This document shows, piece by piece, positions 46,125-54,177 of a DNA stretch of 64,000 nt (position 1 is the stretch's first letter; the number at the start of each line of letters is the position of its first letter). Location: positions 992,001 through 1,056,000 of the forward strand of contig JAHCAY010000001.1 of assembly GCA_019634575.1 (NCBI GenBank). Direction: 5' to 3'. The DNA comes from Candidatus Didemnitutus sp. Lineage in GTDB: Bacteria; Verrucomicrobiota; Verrucomicrobiia; Opitutales; Opitutaceae. The translations under genes and the position numbers were made by a program. The notes under the pieces were generated by a model. The model made no database searches and was not told the DNA's origin. It worked only from the letters and a program-made list of their open reading frames with translations.

Positions 46125-46943
46125 TCAGTTGAGCGCGCGGACCGGCACGAAGCCGACCTTGCGGACCGTCTTCTGGCCCTCGTCGCTGAGGGTGAACTCG
46201 AGGAACTTGGCCGCTTCGCCGCTCGGCTCGCCGTTGGTGTAGTAGAACGTCGGGCGGGCGTAGGGATACTTCTTGGCGATCACGCTCTCCTCGGTCGGCA
46301 GCGCGCCCTCGATCGACACGGTCTTGATGCCGGGGTCGTGGAGGTAGGCGAGGCCGACGTAGCCGATGCCGTTCGGGTTCTTGGCCACTTCGGCGGCGAT
46401 CTGCTCGTTACCGGCCATCTTCTGGGAGGAACCGGCGTAGTCGCGCTTCTTCATCGCGAGCTCCTTGAAGTCGGAGTAGGTGCCGGAGGACGTGTTGCGG
46501 GTGTAGATCGAGATCTTGCCCGGGTTACCGCCGACTTGGGACCAGTCGGTGATTTCGCCGGTGAAGATCTGTTCGACCTGGCGCTTGGTGAGCGTGCCGA
46601 CCGAGTTGCCCTGGTTGACGATGACGCCGATGCCGTCGTAAGCGACGATCGTGGGCTTCATCGTGACGCCTTTCGCGGTGCCGGCGGAAAGCTCCGTCGG
46701 CTTCGCGCGGCGGGACGACATGCCGATCTGGGCCGTGCCGTCGATGATGGCGGCGATGCCGGTGGTCGAACCTTCAGCGGCGATTTCGAAGGCCACGCCG
46801 GGGTGGCTGGCCTTGTAGTCTTCGGCGAGCATCGGCACGAGCTTCGCGCCGAGCGTGTCGGAGCCCTTGATGACGATCTTCTGGGCGGAGAGCGTGGCCG
46901 CGGTGGCGACCGCGGCGAGGAGGAGAATCGATTTTTTGATCAT
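46125..46943 (-). CDS. pstS: Periplasmic phosphate-binding protein
   Basis: A 272-residue solute-binding protein of the PBP2 phosphate type. The signal peptide is about 1-20, and the mature protein starts QKIVIKGSDTLGAKL, where the G-S-D-T segment forms the first phosphate-binding loop. GSTTGIAAIIDGTAQIGMSSR gives the second and NTSSGTYSDF the third. It captures phosphate for PstCAB. It is short compared with E. coli PstS (346), which is usual for the compact PstS class. It lies 29 bp after the porin gene in the same operon. Confidence 0.93.
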   Translation of the reverse strand: MIKKSILLLAAVATAATLSAQKIVIKGSDTLGAKLVPMLAEDYKASHPGVAFEIAAEGSTTGIAAIIDGTAQIGMSSRRAKPTELSAGTAKGVTMKPTIVAYDGIGVIVNQGNSVGTLTKRQVEQIFTGEITDWSQVGGNPGKISIYTRNTSSGTYSDFKELAMKKRDYAGSSQKMAGNEQIAAEVAKNPNGIGYVGLAYLHDPGIKTVSIEGALPTEESVIAKKYPYARPTFYYTNGEPSGEAAKFLEFTLSDEGQKTVRKVGFVPVRALN

Positions 46944-46972
46944 GGGAGGATGTCGATGAGGGTCGGAGACCG

Positions 46973-48232
46973 TTAGAAGTTGATCTGCATCTGCGAGCGG
47001 ATGCCGTCGGTGGTGGCCTTGGCGGAGGCGCCGGTGACGGTGTCCTTGGACTCGCCGTGGATGTAGCCGAGCTGGAGCTTGGCGTCGTTGCCGCGGAAGA
47101 ACCAAGTGAGGCCGTAATACCACTCGGTCATGTTCTTCATCGTGCCGCCGCCCGGAGCCGAGCGGATGCCGTCGCTGAGATTCACGCCGCGAGCGCCCGC
47201 GTTGACTTCGGTGTAGCGGACGGTGGCTTCGAGGGTGTCCGAAATCTTGTAGGAGGGCTGCAGGTAATAGGCTTTCGGCTCGGCGTCGCGGGAGGCGTTG
47301 ATGCCGTGATCGACCGTGCCCCAGAAGTATTCGCCGATGACCTCGAACGGTCCGTTGGCCACCGTGCCCCAGACCGAGTAGACCGCCATGTCATCGCCCT
47401 TGCCGAGGCCGGTGTTGGACGGGCCGCCCTGGTCGGGCAGGAGGCCGAACGAGCCGGCGACCGTGTAGGTCAGGCCGCTCTCGAGTTTCTTCGTGTAGCC
47501 GAGATTACCCCAGTAGGAGAGACTGTTGTTCGCGCTGCTGCCCGCGCTGGTCACGCCGGCGGTGCCGTCCTCGTTGCGCTCGGGATTGGTGGCGGCGACG
47601 GTGTAGAAGACGCCGTTGTCGAATTTGCCGCTGGCGAACACGCCGATGCGATAGCTGCCGGCGCCGAGACGGCGGCCGTTGTTGCTCTCGACGAAGTAGC
47701 GGGTGGCGGGCGAACGCTCGATCGCCTTCAGGCTGCCGCTGGAGGTATACCATTCCTCGAGACCGATCGGAGCCTTGCGGAAGCCGACGTCGACGGAGAG
47801 TGCGTCGTCCTTGCGCCAGGTGACGAAGGCCTGGTCGAAGGTCGAGCCGGCGAAGTCGTAGTTGAACGTGCTGCTCCAGCCGTTGCCGAGATTGGCCTTC
47901 ACGCCAAAATAAATGCGGCGAAGGAAAAAGTGGCTGGTGGGAGCCGGCTGGCTGGCGGCGCCGTCGATATCCGTGCCGAGACCGGCATACTGGATTTGCA
48001 GGCGGCCGCTGAGCGACAGGCCGACCGTGCTCTTGCCGCCGGAGATCGTGGAGAGGATGCCGGCGCTCGCGTCGCGCGCGAGTTCGGCACGGAGCTCTTC
48101 CGCCTCCTGGTCTTGGATCAGACCCTTCTTGACCAGCAGATCAATCAAGGGACCGCTATCTTGAGCGAGCGCGACGCTGGCGGCGAAGAGCGCGGCGGCA
48201 GTCGCGAGCAGTTTGGATTTCAGGTTCAGCAT
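46973..48232 (-). CDS. Phosphate-selective porin (OprO/OprP family)
   Basis: A 419-residue outer membrane protein: signal peptide about 1-23, a short N-terminal coiled coil (LIDLLVKKGLIQDQEAEELRAEL, the trimerisation-like lead of this family), then a 16-strand barrel ending in Phe. RRIYFGVKANLGNGWSSTFNYDF and WRKDDALSVDVGFRKAPIGLEEW are typical of the Porin_O_P family. Its position in front of pstS strongly supports a role in phosphate entry across the outer membrane. It is the first gene of the pst operon and has a triple Pho-box-like repeat 69-95 bp upstream. Confidence 0.85.
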   Translation of the reverse strand: MLNLKSKLLATAAALFAASVALAQDSGPLIDLLVKKGLIQDQEAEELRAELARDASAGILSTISGGKSTVGLSLSGRLQIQYAGLGTDIDGAASQPAPTSHFFLRRIYFGVKANLGNGWSSTFNYDFAGSTFDQAFVTWRKDDALSVDVGFRKAPIGLEEWYTSSGSLKAIERSPATRYFVESNNGRRLGAGSYRIGVFASGKFDNGVFYTVAATNPERNEDGTAGVTSAGSSANNSLSYWGNLGYTKKLESGLTYTVAGSFGLLPDQGGPSNTGLGKGDDMAVYSVWGTVANGPFEVIGEYFWGTVDHGINASRDAEPKAYYLQPSYKISDTLEATVRYTEVNAGARGVNLSDGIRSAPGGGTMKNMTEWYYGLTWFFRGNDAKLQLGYIHGESKDTVTGASAKATTDGIRSQMQINF

Positions 48233-48300
48233 GGTTACGGTGTTCCGGGTTTGGCGCATCGGAAAGTGCCCGACGCGTCCGCGCAGAATACCGGGCGATT

Positions 48301-48327
48301 GTTACGCTTTCGTGACGCCCGTGTGAC
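48301..48327 (-). promoter_or_regulatory. Triple Pho-box-like repeat upstream of the porin-pst operon
   Basis: Reverse-strand half-sites GTCAC (48327-48323), GTCAC (48316-48312) and GTAAC (48305-48301) are spaced exactly 11 bp apart, all pointing toward the porin gene. The period and the GTCA core agree with PhoB-type operators; binding by a PhoB orthologue is inferred. Confidence 0.7.
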
Positions 48328-48477
48328 GAACGCGGAAAACCAAACGGCGCGGCGGAGCCACGGTGAACGCGACCGGGAGAGTCGTCACTGTTCCTACGAC
48401 GACAAAGCAGGTCCCCCACCCGTGCCGCGCGCGAATGTCTCGGCGTCGCTGGGGACAGCGACGCCCACCTCAGGCCA

Positions 48478-51030
48478 TCAACCGCTCGTCTCGGCCGATT
48501 CCGCCGCGACGGCGGTGAGTTGGATGAGGTTGTTCAGCGACGAGAAGTGTTTCGTCCACTCGAAGTCGCCCGCGTGACCGCCGACGATCTGGTCGAAGAG
48601 TGCTTTCTTGTCGGCCTTGAGCGCCTGGATGCGCTCCTCGATCGTGCCCGCCGTGACCATGCGGTAGACGAACACGGTGTTCGTCTGGCCGATGCGGTGC
48701 ACACGGTCGATGGCTTGGTCCTCGACCGCCGGATTCCACCACGGATCGAGCAGGAAGACGTAATCCGCCGCATGCAGCGTGATACCGGTGCCTGCGGCCT
48801 TGAGCGAGACGAGCATGACCGCCGCGCCCTGCGCCGACTGGAAATCCTTCACCGGCTTCTGCCGGTCGACCGTCATGCCGGTGATCTCGTAACGCGGCAG
48901 ATCCGGGTAATGCGCCGCGAGCGCGCTGCGCACGCGGTCGAGCAGCGTGACGAATTGCGAGAAGATGACGACCTTGTGTCCGGAGCCGACGACCTCGGTG
49001 AGTTTCTCGATCAGCAGCTGAAGTTTGCCGGAGTCGCTGAGCGGGGCGTTGAGCCACGGCAGCAAATCCGGATCGCAGCACACCTGACGCAGGCGCGTGA
49101 GCAGGGCGAGGAAGCCGAAGGATTTCTCGCGCAGCGCGACCGTGATGTCCTCGCCGAGGCGTTGCAGGCCTTCCGAGCAGATGCGCGCGTATTCGGCGCG
49201 CTGCACTTCGGTGAGCGGGCAAAGGAGATCCATTTCCACCTTCGGCGGCAACTCGGTCGCGACCTCGTTTTTCGTGCGGCGGAGCTTGAACGGCTCGATC
49301 TGCGCGCGCAGGCGTTGGATCGTGGCGTCGCGATCGGCGGCGAGCGCGGACTCGAACCCGGCGCGCGAGCCGAGCAGGCCGGGCAGCAGGTAGCGGAAGA
49401 TCGACCACAGATCGAGCTGGCGGTTCTCGAGCGGCGTGCCGGTCAGCACGAGGCGGTGTTGTGCCTTCAGCGCGAAGCACGCCTGCGTGACTTTCGCATC
49501 GGGGTTCTTGATGAACTGGCCCTCGTCGAGCACGGCGTAGCCGAAGCTCGCCGCGTCGAGCAGGGCGCGGTGCTTGCGCAGCTGCGTGTAGCTCGCGAGC
49601 CAGATGCAGGCGCCCTTGGTGTTGTTGAAATCATGGCCGGACTTCAGCGTCTCGACCTTCGCCTCGGGGAAGAAGCGCGCGATCTCCTCACGCCACACCG
49701 GCACGACGCTCGCGGGGCACACGACGATGTGGCGCAGTTCCGCCATCGGGCGGGCCTTGAGCAGCGCGATGACCTGGGCCGTCTTGCCGAGACCCATCTC
49801 GTCAGCCAGCAGGCCGTGGCAGCCCGTCTCGCAGAGGTGGTGCATCCACTCGACGCCGCGGCGCTGGTAGTTGCGCAAATACTCCGGCAGCGCGGGCGGC
49901 TCCGCGGGCGGCGTGAGCACCTTCTGGCGCCAGGCTTCCACCTCGGACCCGAGCGTGACCTTGATGCGGCTGTCGTTGAAGAGGGAGAAAATCAGATACG
50001 GCGGCACATCGCCGGTCGACTCGGCCTCCTCGAGATTCTTCTGCCACTGCTGGAGGCTGTCCCACTTTTCCTGCGCCATCGTGACGATGCCGAGGTCCGG
50101 CACGAGGAACGGCGTGCGACCGTGCTTCAACAGCGCGGCGGCCTGCTCGTCGGTGAGGAGCTTTTCGCCCGCGCGGAAAATCCAGCGGAGGTTCAGCCCG
50201 CCCGCCTCGTTCGCGCCCGCGCTGCCGCGGGCGGCCTTGCGCTCGGCGACCGCCTCGATCTCGACCGTGCGCGCACCGAGCTTGAGGGAGTCGACCTTCG
50301 CATCGACCTCGACGCCGAAGTGTTTCTTCCAGTGCGGCAGCACGTCCTTGAGAAAGCCGGGGATATCCGCCAGCGACTCCATCGCGTAGGCGTGCGTGGC
50401 CTGGTTGTAGCGGAAGTGCGCCTTGCGCGCGTAGGTGGCCAGCGCGATGAGCTTCGCGCGCTCGGCGGCGGTCGGGTGGATCGCGGTGTTGCCGAGCGCG
50501 GGGATGCGATTCTTGCCCTGCTTCCAATAAGCCAGGAAAACCAGCCCCTCGCCGGTCGCGGTGAAACTGAGCAGCAGGTCGCGATCCTTGCCGTTGCCGT
50601 TTGGCTCGGACTTCACGCCGTGGCCGTTGGTCTCGCCGTTCGCGTGACCGTTCCGGGTCATCGGCATGGGTGGCGTGCTGCCGACGGCGAGCTTGCCGGA
50701 CATCTCGTCGGCCACGAGTTCCTCGATCTCGTGCAGGCCGGCGACTGCGATCGCGTGCGCGAGCGTGGCGTCCGTGGTGGAGGAGCGGACGCGCAGCTGG
50801 TCCCCTTCCCACTCGATGACGGCGTATTCCTCCTTCTTGTCGACCTTCCGGTGGATGATGGCGTCCTTCGCGCCGAGCTCGATCTCGCGGATTTCGCTGT
50901 CGCGATACATCTGGTGGCCGCGTTCGACCGGTCCGGACTCGAAGAACTGCTCCCAATCGGCCGCCAGTCTCTCAAACCAGAATTCCAGAGACTGGGGAGT
51001 GTAGACGCGCTTCGGCCCGTGGGAACTCAT
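48478..51030 (-). CDS. SNF2-family helicase-like ATPase
   Basis: An 850-residue protein. The N-terminal 380 residues are of unknown fold with a polar Asn/Gly-rich spacer near 125-145. The SNF2 motor follows: motif I DEMGLGKT (410-417), motif II DEGQ (502-505, in place of DEAH), motif III LTGTPLENR. The second RecA lobe has GSGHKVVIFSQF, SLKAAGTGITLHAADYVFLLDPWWNPAVEDQAIDRVHRIGQ and the arginine finger. Such proteins translocate on double-stranded DNA and remodel protein-DNA complexes. No methyltransferase or nuclease domain and no defence genes are adjacent, so a role in transcription or repair is as likely as defence. Confidence 0.88.
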   Translation of the reverse strand: MSSHGPKRVYTPQSLEFWFERLAADWEQFFESGPVERGHQMYRDSEIREIELGAKDAIIHRKVDKKEEYAVIEWEGDQLRVRSSTTDATLAHAIAVAGLHEIEELVADEMSGKLAVGSTPPMPMTRNGHANGETNGHGVKSEPNGNGKDRDLLLSFTATGEGLVFLAYWKQGKNRIPALGNTAIHPTAAERAKLIALATYARKAHFRYNQATHAYAMESLADIPGFLKDVLPHWKKHFGVEVDAKVDSLKLGARTVEIEAVAERKAARGSAGANEAGGLNLRWIFRAGEKLLTDEQAAALLKHGRTPFLVPDLGIVTMAQEKWDSLQQWQKNLEEAESTGDVPPYLIFSLFNDSRIKVTLGSEVEAWRQKVLTPPAEPPALPEYLRNYQRRGVEWMHHLCETGCHGLLADEMGLGKTAQVIALLKARPMAELRHIVVCPASVVPVWREEIARFFPEAKVETLKSGHDFNNTKGACIWLASYTQLRKHRALLDAASFGYAVLDEGQFIKNPDAKVTQACFALKAQHRLVLTGTPLENRQLDLWSIFRYLLPGLLGSRAGFESALAADRDATIQRLRAQIEPFKLRRTKNEVATELPPKVEMDLLCPLTEVQRAEYARICSEGLQRLGEDITVALREKSFGFLALLTRLRQVCCDPDLLPWLNAPLSDSGKLQLLIEKLTEVVGSGHKVVIFSQFVTLLDRVRSALAAHYPDLPRYEITGMTVDRQKPVKDFQSAQGAAVMLVSLKAAGTGITLHAADYVFLLDPWWNPAVEDQAIDRVHRIGQTNTVFVYRMVTAGTIEERIQALKADKKALFDQIVGGHAGDFEWTKHFSSLNNLIQLTAVAAESAETSG

Positions 51031-51149
51031 GCGGATAAAAGCTATCCGTTAAAAAGCGCCGCCCGCCACCGGCAACCCTTATTTTCCGGTTTTTCCGAGA
51101 GGAGGAAAGTCTCCCGGCTCCGAGCGAAACGGCCGCGGCGCCCCATGCC

Positions 51150-51815
51150 CTAGCCGTTCGTGTAATAACGCCGGCGCGCCCGCACCTGGACCAGTTTGCG
51201 CTCGGGAAAAATCACCGCCGTGAGCGCCCCGCCCAGCACGCAGCCGGTGTCGATGCCGAGCGTCCACTTCGTCTCCGCCACCTTCTCGCGCGGCGTGTGG
51301 CCGTAGACGACGAAGGGCGGTCCTTTCCACAACTCCGACCAATGCGGCGCGCCGGGCGCCTCGGAGCGCTTGCGCGGCTCGCCGTCCTCGTCGACCACCT
51401 GGATGCGCGTCACCACGCGCGCCGGCTGTTTCTTCCAGGGCGTGCCGGGCAGAAAGCCGCCGTGCACGAACACCGTCTCGTGCTCCGCGTCCTCGTAAGT
51501 CAGCGGCATCGCCTCGAGGTAGTCCCACGCCTTGCCGTTGATCTGCTCCAGCGTCGCGTAGTCGTATTTCTTGAGATGGCTCGGGTCGTCGGTCTTCCGG
51601 TAATTGATCAGCCGCAACTCGTGGTTGCCGAGCAGCGACGCCGTCGCATGCCGGCGCGCGAGCTGGATGACGCGCGCGCTGTCCGGACCGCGATTGATCA
51701 AGTCGCCGAGCAGCACGACGCGGTCGTCGTCGCGCGGGGCGAGCTTATCGAGGAGTTCCTCGAACTCGTCGGCGCAGCCGTGGATGTCGCCGATGGCGAT
51801 GAGTCGTCCGGCCAT
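51150..51815 (-). CDS. Small metallophosphoesterase, Ser/Thr phosphatase / ApaH-like (PPP family)
   Basis: A 221-residue phosphatase with the PPP signature set: GDIHGC (residues 9-14), GDLINRG (37-43), GNHE (63-66), then VHGG and YGHTP for the last metal ligands. Small members of this class include bacterial Ser/Thr phosphatases, diadenosine tetraphosphatases and some polyphosphate-related enzymes. It starts 5 nt after ppk1, so a role connected with polyphosphate or nucleotide polyphosphates is a reasonable inference, not shown by the sequence. Confidence 0.82.
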   Translation of the reverse strand: MAGRLIAIGDIHGCADEFEELLDKLAPRDDDRVVLLGDLINRGPDSARVIQLARRHATASLLGNHELRLINYRKTDDPSHLKKYDYATLEQINGKAWDYLEAMPLTYEDAEHETVFVHGGFLPGTPWKKQPARVVTRIQVVDEDGEPRKRSEAPGAPHWSELWKGPPFVVYGHTPREKVAETKWTLGIDTGCVLGGALTAVIFPERKLVQVRARRRYYTNG

Positions 51816-51820
51816 CGGGA

Positions 51821-53980
51821 TCAGGGCTGCGGCGCCACCTCGACAGCCGACTCGGCGCGCGCGGTCGCTTCCTGCATGAAGTAGGTTTGCGCGGAAAACG
51901 CCATCTCGCCCTCGCCGCGCGGCACGGGCGCGTAGAGCGCGTCGGGCTGGAGGCGGCGGGCGTCGACGTTGTCGCGCAGTTCCGCCGGGAGGATGTCGTC
52001 CACGATGCGCCGGCGCAGGTCCGGATCGTAGATCGGGAACAGCGCCTCGACGCGGCGGAAGAAATTGCGCGTCATCCAGTCGGCGCTGCCGGCAAAGAGG
52101 TGCGGCGAGCCGCCGTTCTCAAAGTAGTAGATGCGCGCGTGCTCGAGGTAGCGCCCGACGAGGTTGCGCACGCGGATGTTCTCGCTCTGGCCCTTGATGC
52201 CGGGTGCGAGGCAGCACGTCGCGCGCACGATGAGGTCGATCTGCACGCCGGCCTGCGACGCGGCGTAGAGGTTGTCGATCGTCACGGGGTCCACGAGCTT
52301 GTTCATCTTCGCGATGATGCGCGCCGGGCGGCCGGCGGCGGCGTGCGCGGCCTCGGCGGCGATGAGCTCCTGCACGCGCGCGTGGAAGTTGAACGGCGCG
52401 ACCAGCAGGTGCTTGAACTCCGGCGTGCGGCCGAAACCGGTGAGCGCGTTGAACAGCTGCGCCACCTCGGTCGTGAGATCGACGTTGGCCGTGAGCAGGC
52501 TCAGATCGGTGTAGAGTCGCGCGGTCTTCGGGTTGTAGTTGCCGGTGCCGAGGTGCACGTAGCGGCGCAGGCCGTCGGACTCCTGCCGGATGACGAGGCT
52601 GCACTTGCAATGCGTCTTGTGTCCCACGAGGCCGAACACCACGTGCACGCCGGCCTCCTCGAGCTCGCGCGCCCACTTGATGTTGTTCGCCTCGTCGAAC
52701 CGCGCCTTCAGCTCCACCAGCGCCGTGACCTGCTTGCCCCGGCGCGAGGCCTCGATGAGCGAGCGGACGATGGGCGAATCGCCGCTGGTGCGATAGAGCG
52801 TCTGCTTGATGGCGAGGACTTGCGGGTCCGTCGCCGATTGCTCGATGAAATCGACCACCGGCGTGAACGACTCGTAGGGATGGTGCAGCAACACATCGCG
52901 CTCGCGCACCACGTCGAACAGCAGCGGCTTGGCGCGCAGGAAAGGCATCTCCGCCGGAACGAACGGCGTGTATTTCAGGTCGGGCCGGTCGGTGCGCTCC
53001 CAGAGGCTCATCAGGCGCAGGAGGTTCAACGGTCCGCGCGTGCGAAAAATGTTCTCGCCCGGCGGCAGCGCCAGATGCCGGCACAGCGTCTCGAAGGTCT
53101 CCTCGTCCACGCCGTCCTCGATCTCGAGGCGCACGGCGGCGCCGCGGCGAAGATTGCGCAGCTCGTCCTCGATCTTCTTGAGCAGGTTCTCGACCTCCTC
53201 CTCGTCGATGTAGAGATCGCTGTTGCGCGTGACGCGGAAGGCGTGCGCGCTGCGGATCGTGTAGCCGGGGAACAGCGCACCGGCGCAGAGCTTGATGATG
53301 TCGCTGAGGAAGACGAAGCGCTGCACCTTCGCGTCGCCGTCGAGCAGGATGAGGCGCGGCAGGCTCCGCGGCACCGGCAGGATGGCGAGCAGCGATTCGA
53401 TCTCCGGCGTCTCTGGATTATCGAGCGTGAGCAGCACGTTCATCGTCTTGTTGCCGAGCTGCGGGAATGGATGCGCCTGGTCGATCGCGAGCGGCGTGAG
53501 CACCGGCAGGACGTTCGTGGCAAAGTAGTTTTCCACCCAAGCGCGCTGCTTCGGGTCGAGCTGCGCGGGCGTGACGAAGCCGATGCCCTCCTTCGCCAGC
53601 GCCGGCACCAGCAGCTCGTGCCAGCAGCGGTATTGGTCGCGCACGAGCTTTTCCACCCCGGCGCGGATCTGTTTCAGCTGCTCGCGCGGGGTGAGCCCGT
53701 CGATGCTCGGCTCGCCGCCGGCCGAGTCCTGCTGCTGTTGCAGGCCGGCCACGCGGATCTCGAAGAACTCGTCGAGATTCGAGCTGACGATCGAGAGGAA
53801 CTTCACGCGCTCGAGCAGCGGATTCGCCGGGCTCTGCGCCTGCTCGAGCACGCGGCGGTTGAAGGCGAGGTAGCTCAACTCGCGGTTGAAATACTGCCGC
53901 CGGCTGCCGCTCCCGGCGAGCGCGCGACCGACGGGGGCGGTGATTTTGACGGAACGCTTCGGGCGTTTGGCGGAAGTCAT
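51821..53980 (-). CDS. ppk1: Polyphosphate kinase 1
   Basis: A 719-residue PPK1 with the four expected domains: N-terminal helical domain (RYFNREL-like QYFNRELSYLAFNRRVLEQA), head domain, and two phospholipase-D-like catalytic domains. The autophosphorylated histidine lies in VGHKTHCKCSLV; RYVHLGTGNYNPKTARLYTDL and FAGSADWMTRNFFRRVEALFPI are family blocks. It makes polyphosphate reversibly from ATP. It is transcribed together with the small phosphatase (5-bp gap) and away from the GT4 lipid operon; the Pho-box-like repeats lie in the shared upstream region. ATG 53980 gives the conventional start. Confidence 0.95.
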   Translation of the reverse strand: MTSAKRPKRSVKITAPVGRALAGSGSRRQYFNRELSYLAFNRRVLEQAQSPANPLLERVKFLSIVSSNLDEFFEIRVAGLQQQQDSAGGEPSIDGLTPREQLKQIRAGVEKLVRDQYRCWHELLVPALAKEGIGFVTPAQLDPKQRAWVENYFATNVLPVLTPLAIDQAHPFPQLGNKTMNVLLTLDNPETPEIESLLAILPVPRSLPRLILLDGDAKVQRFVFLSDIIKLCAGALFPGYTIRSAHAFRVTRNSDLYIDEEEVENLLKKIEDELRNLRRGAAVRLEIEDGVDEETFETLCRHLALPPGENIFRTRGPLNLLRLMSLWERTDRPDLKYTPFVPAEMPFLRAKPLLFDVVRERDVLLHHPYESFTPVVDFIEQSATDPQVLAIKQTLYRTSGDSPIVRSLIEASRRGKQVTALVELKARFDEANNIKWARELEEAGVHVVFGLVGHKTHCKCSLVIRQESDGLRRYVHLGTGNYNPKTARLYTDLSLLTANVDLTTEVAQLFNALTGFGRTPEFKHLLVAPFNFHARVQELIAAEAAHAAAGRPARIIAKMNKLVDPVTIDNLYAASQAGVQIDLIVRATCCLAPGIKGQSENIRVRNLVGRYLEHARIYYFENGGSPHLFAGSADWMTRNFFRRVEALFPIYDPDLRRRIVDDILPAELRDNVDARRLQPDALYAPVPRGEGEMAFSAQTYFMQEATARAESAVEVAPQP

Positions 53981-54037
53981 GGCTTGGGCCTCATTGGTAA
54001 CGGGGTGCCGCACCCTCGGCCAGCGGCAACCCTTCGC

Positions 54038-54053
54038 GTCACCCGATTGTCAC
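54038..54053 (+). promoter_or_regulatory. Pho-box-like direct repeat 1, between ppk1 and the GT4 operon
   Basis: GTCAC at 54038-54042 and 54049-54053, exactly 11 bp apart (CGTCACC-CGAT-TGTCACT), pointing toward the GT4 gene and 58-73 bp upstream of the ppk1 start. Confidence 0.65.
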
Positions 54054-54078
54054 TTTCGACCGCGGCGCGCCGGCGTTG

Positions 54079-54094
54079 TTCACGCATTCGTCAC
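54079..54094 (+). promoter_or_regulatory. Pho-box-like direct repeat 2, upstream of the GT4 operon
   Basis: TTCAC (54079-54083) and GTCAC (54090-54094) are again 11 bp apart (GTTCACG-CATT-CGTCACG), in the same orientation, 84-99 bp before the chosen GT4 start. Confidence 0.55.
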
Positions 54095-54177
54095 GCGTCC
54101 GCCGCGGGATCTTCACACCCGCATGGGAACCTGCCGCCGCTCGACGACCGGCCGCGCCGTCGACCGGGCGCCTCTCT

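Noticed and set aside
48478..51030. SNF2-family ATPase as part of a defence system (DISARM- or restriction-like)
   Set aside because: No methyltransferase, nuclease, PLD-domain or other defence gene lies next to it; the neighbours are porin/pst and ppk1/phosphatase.
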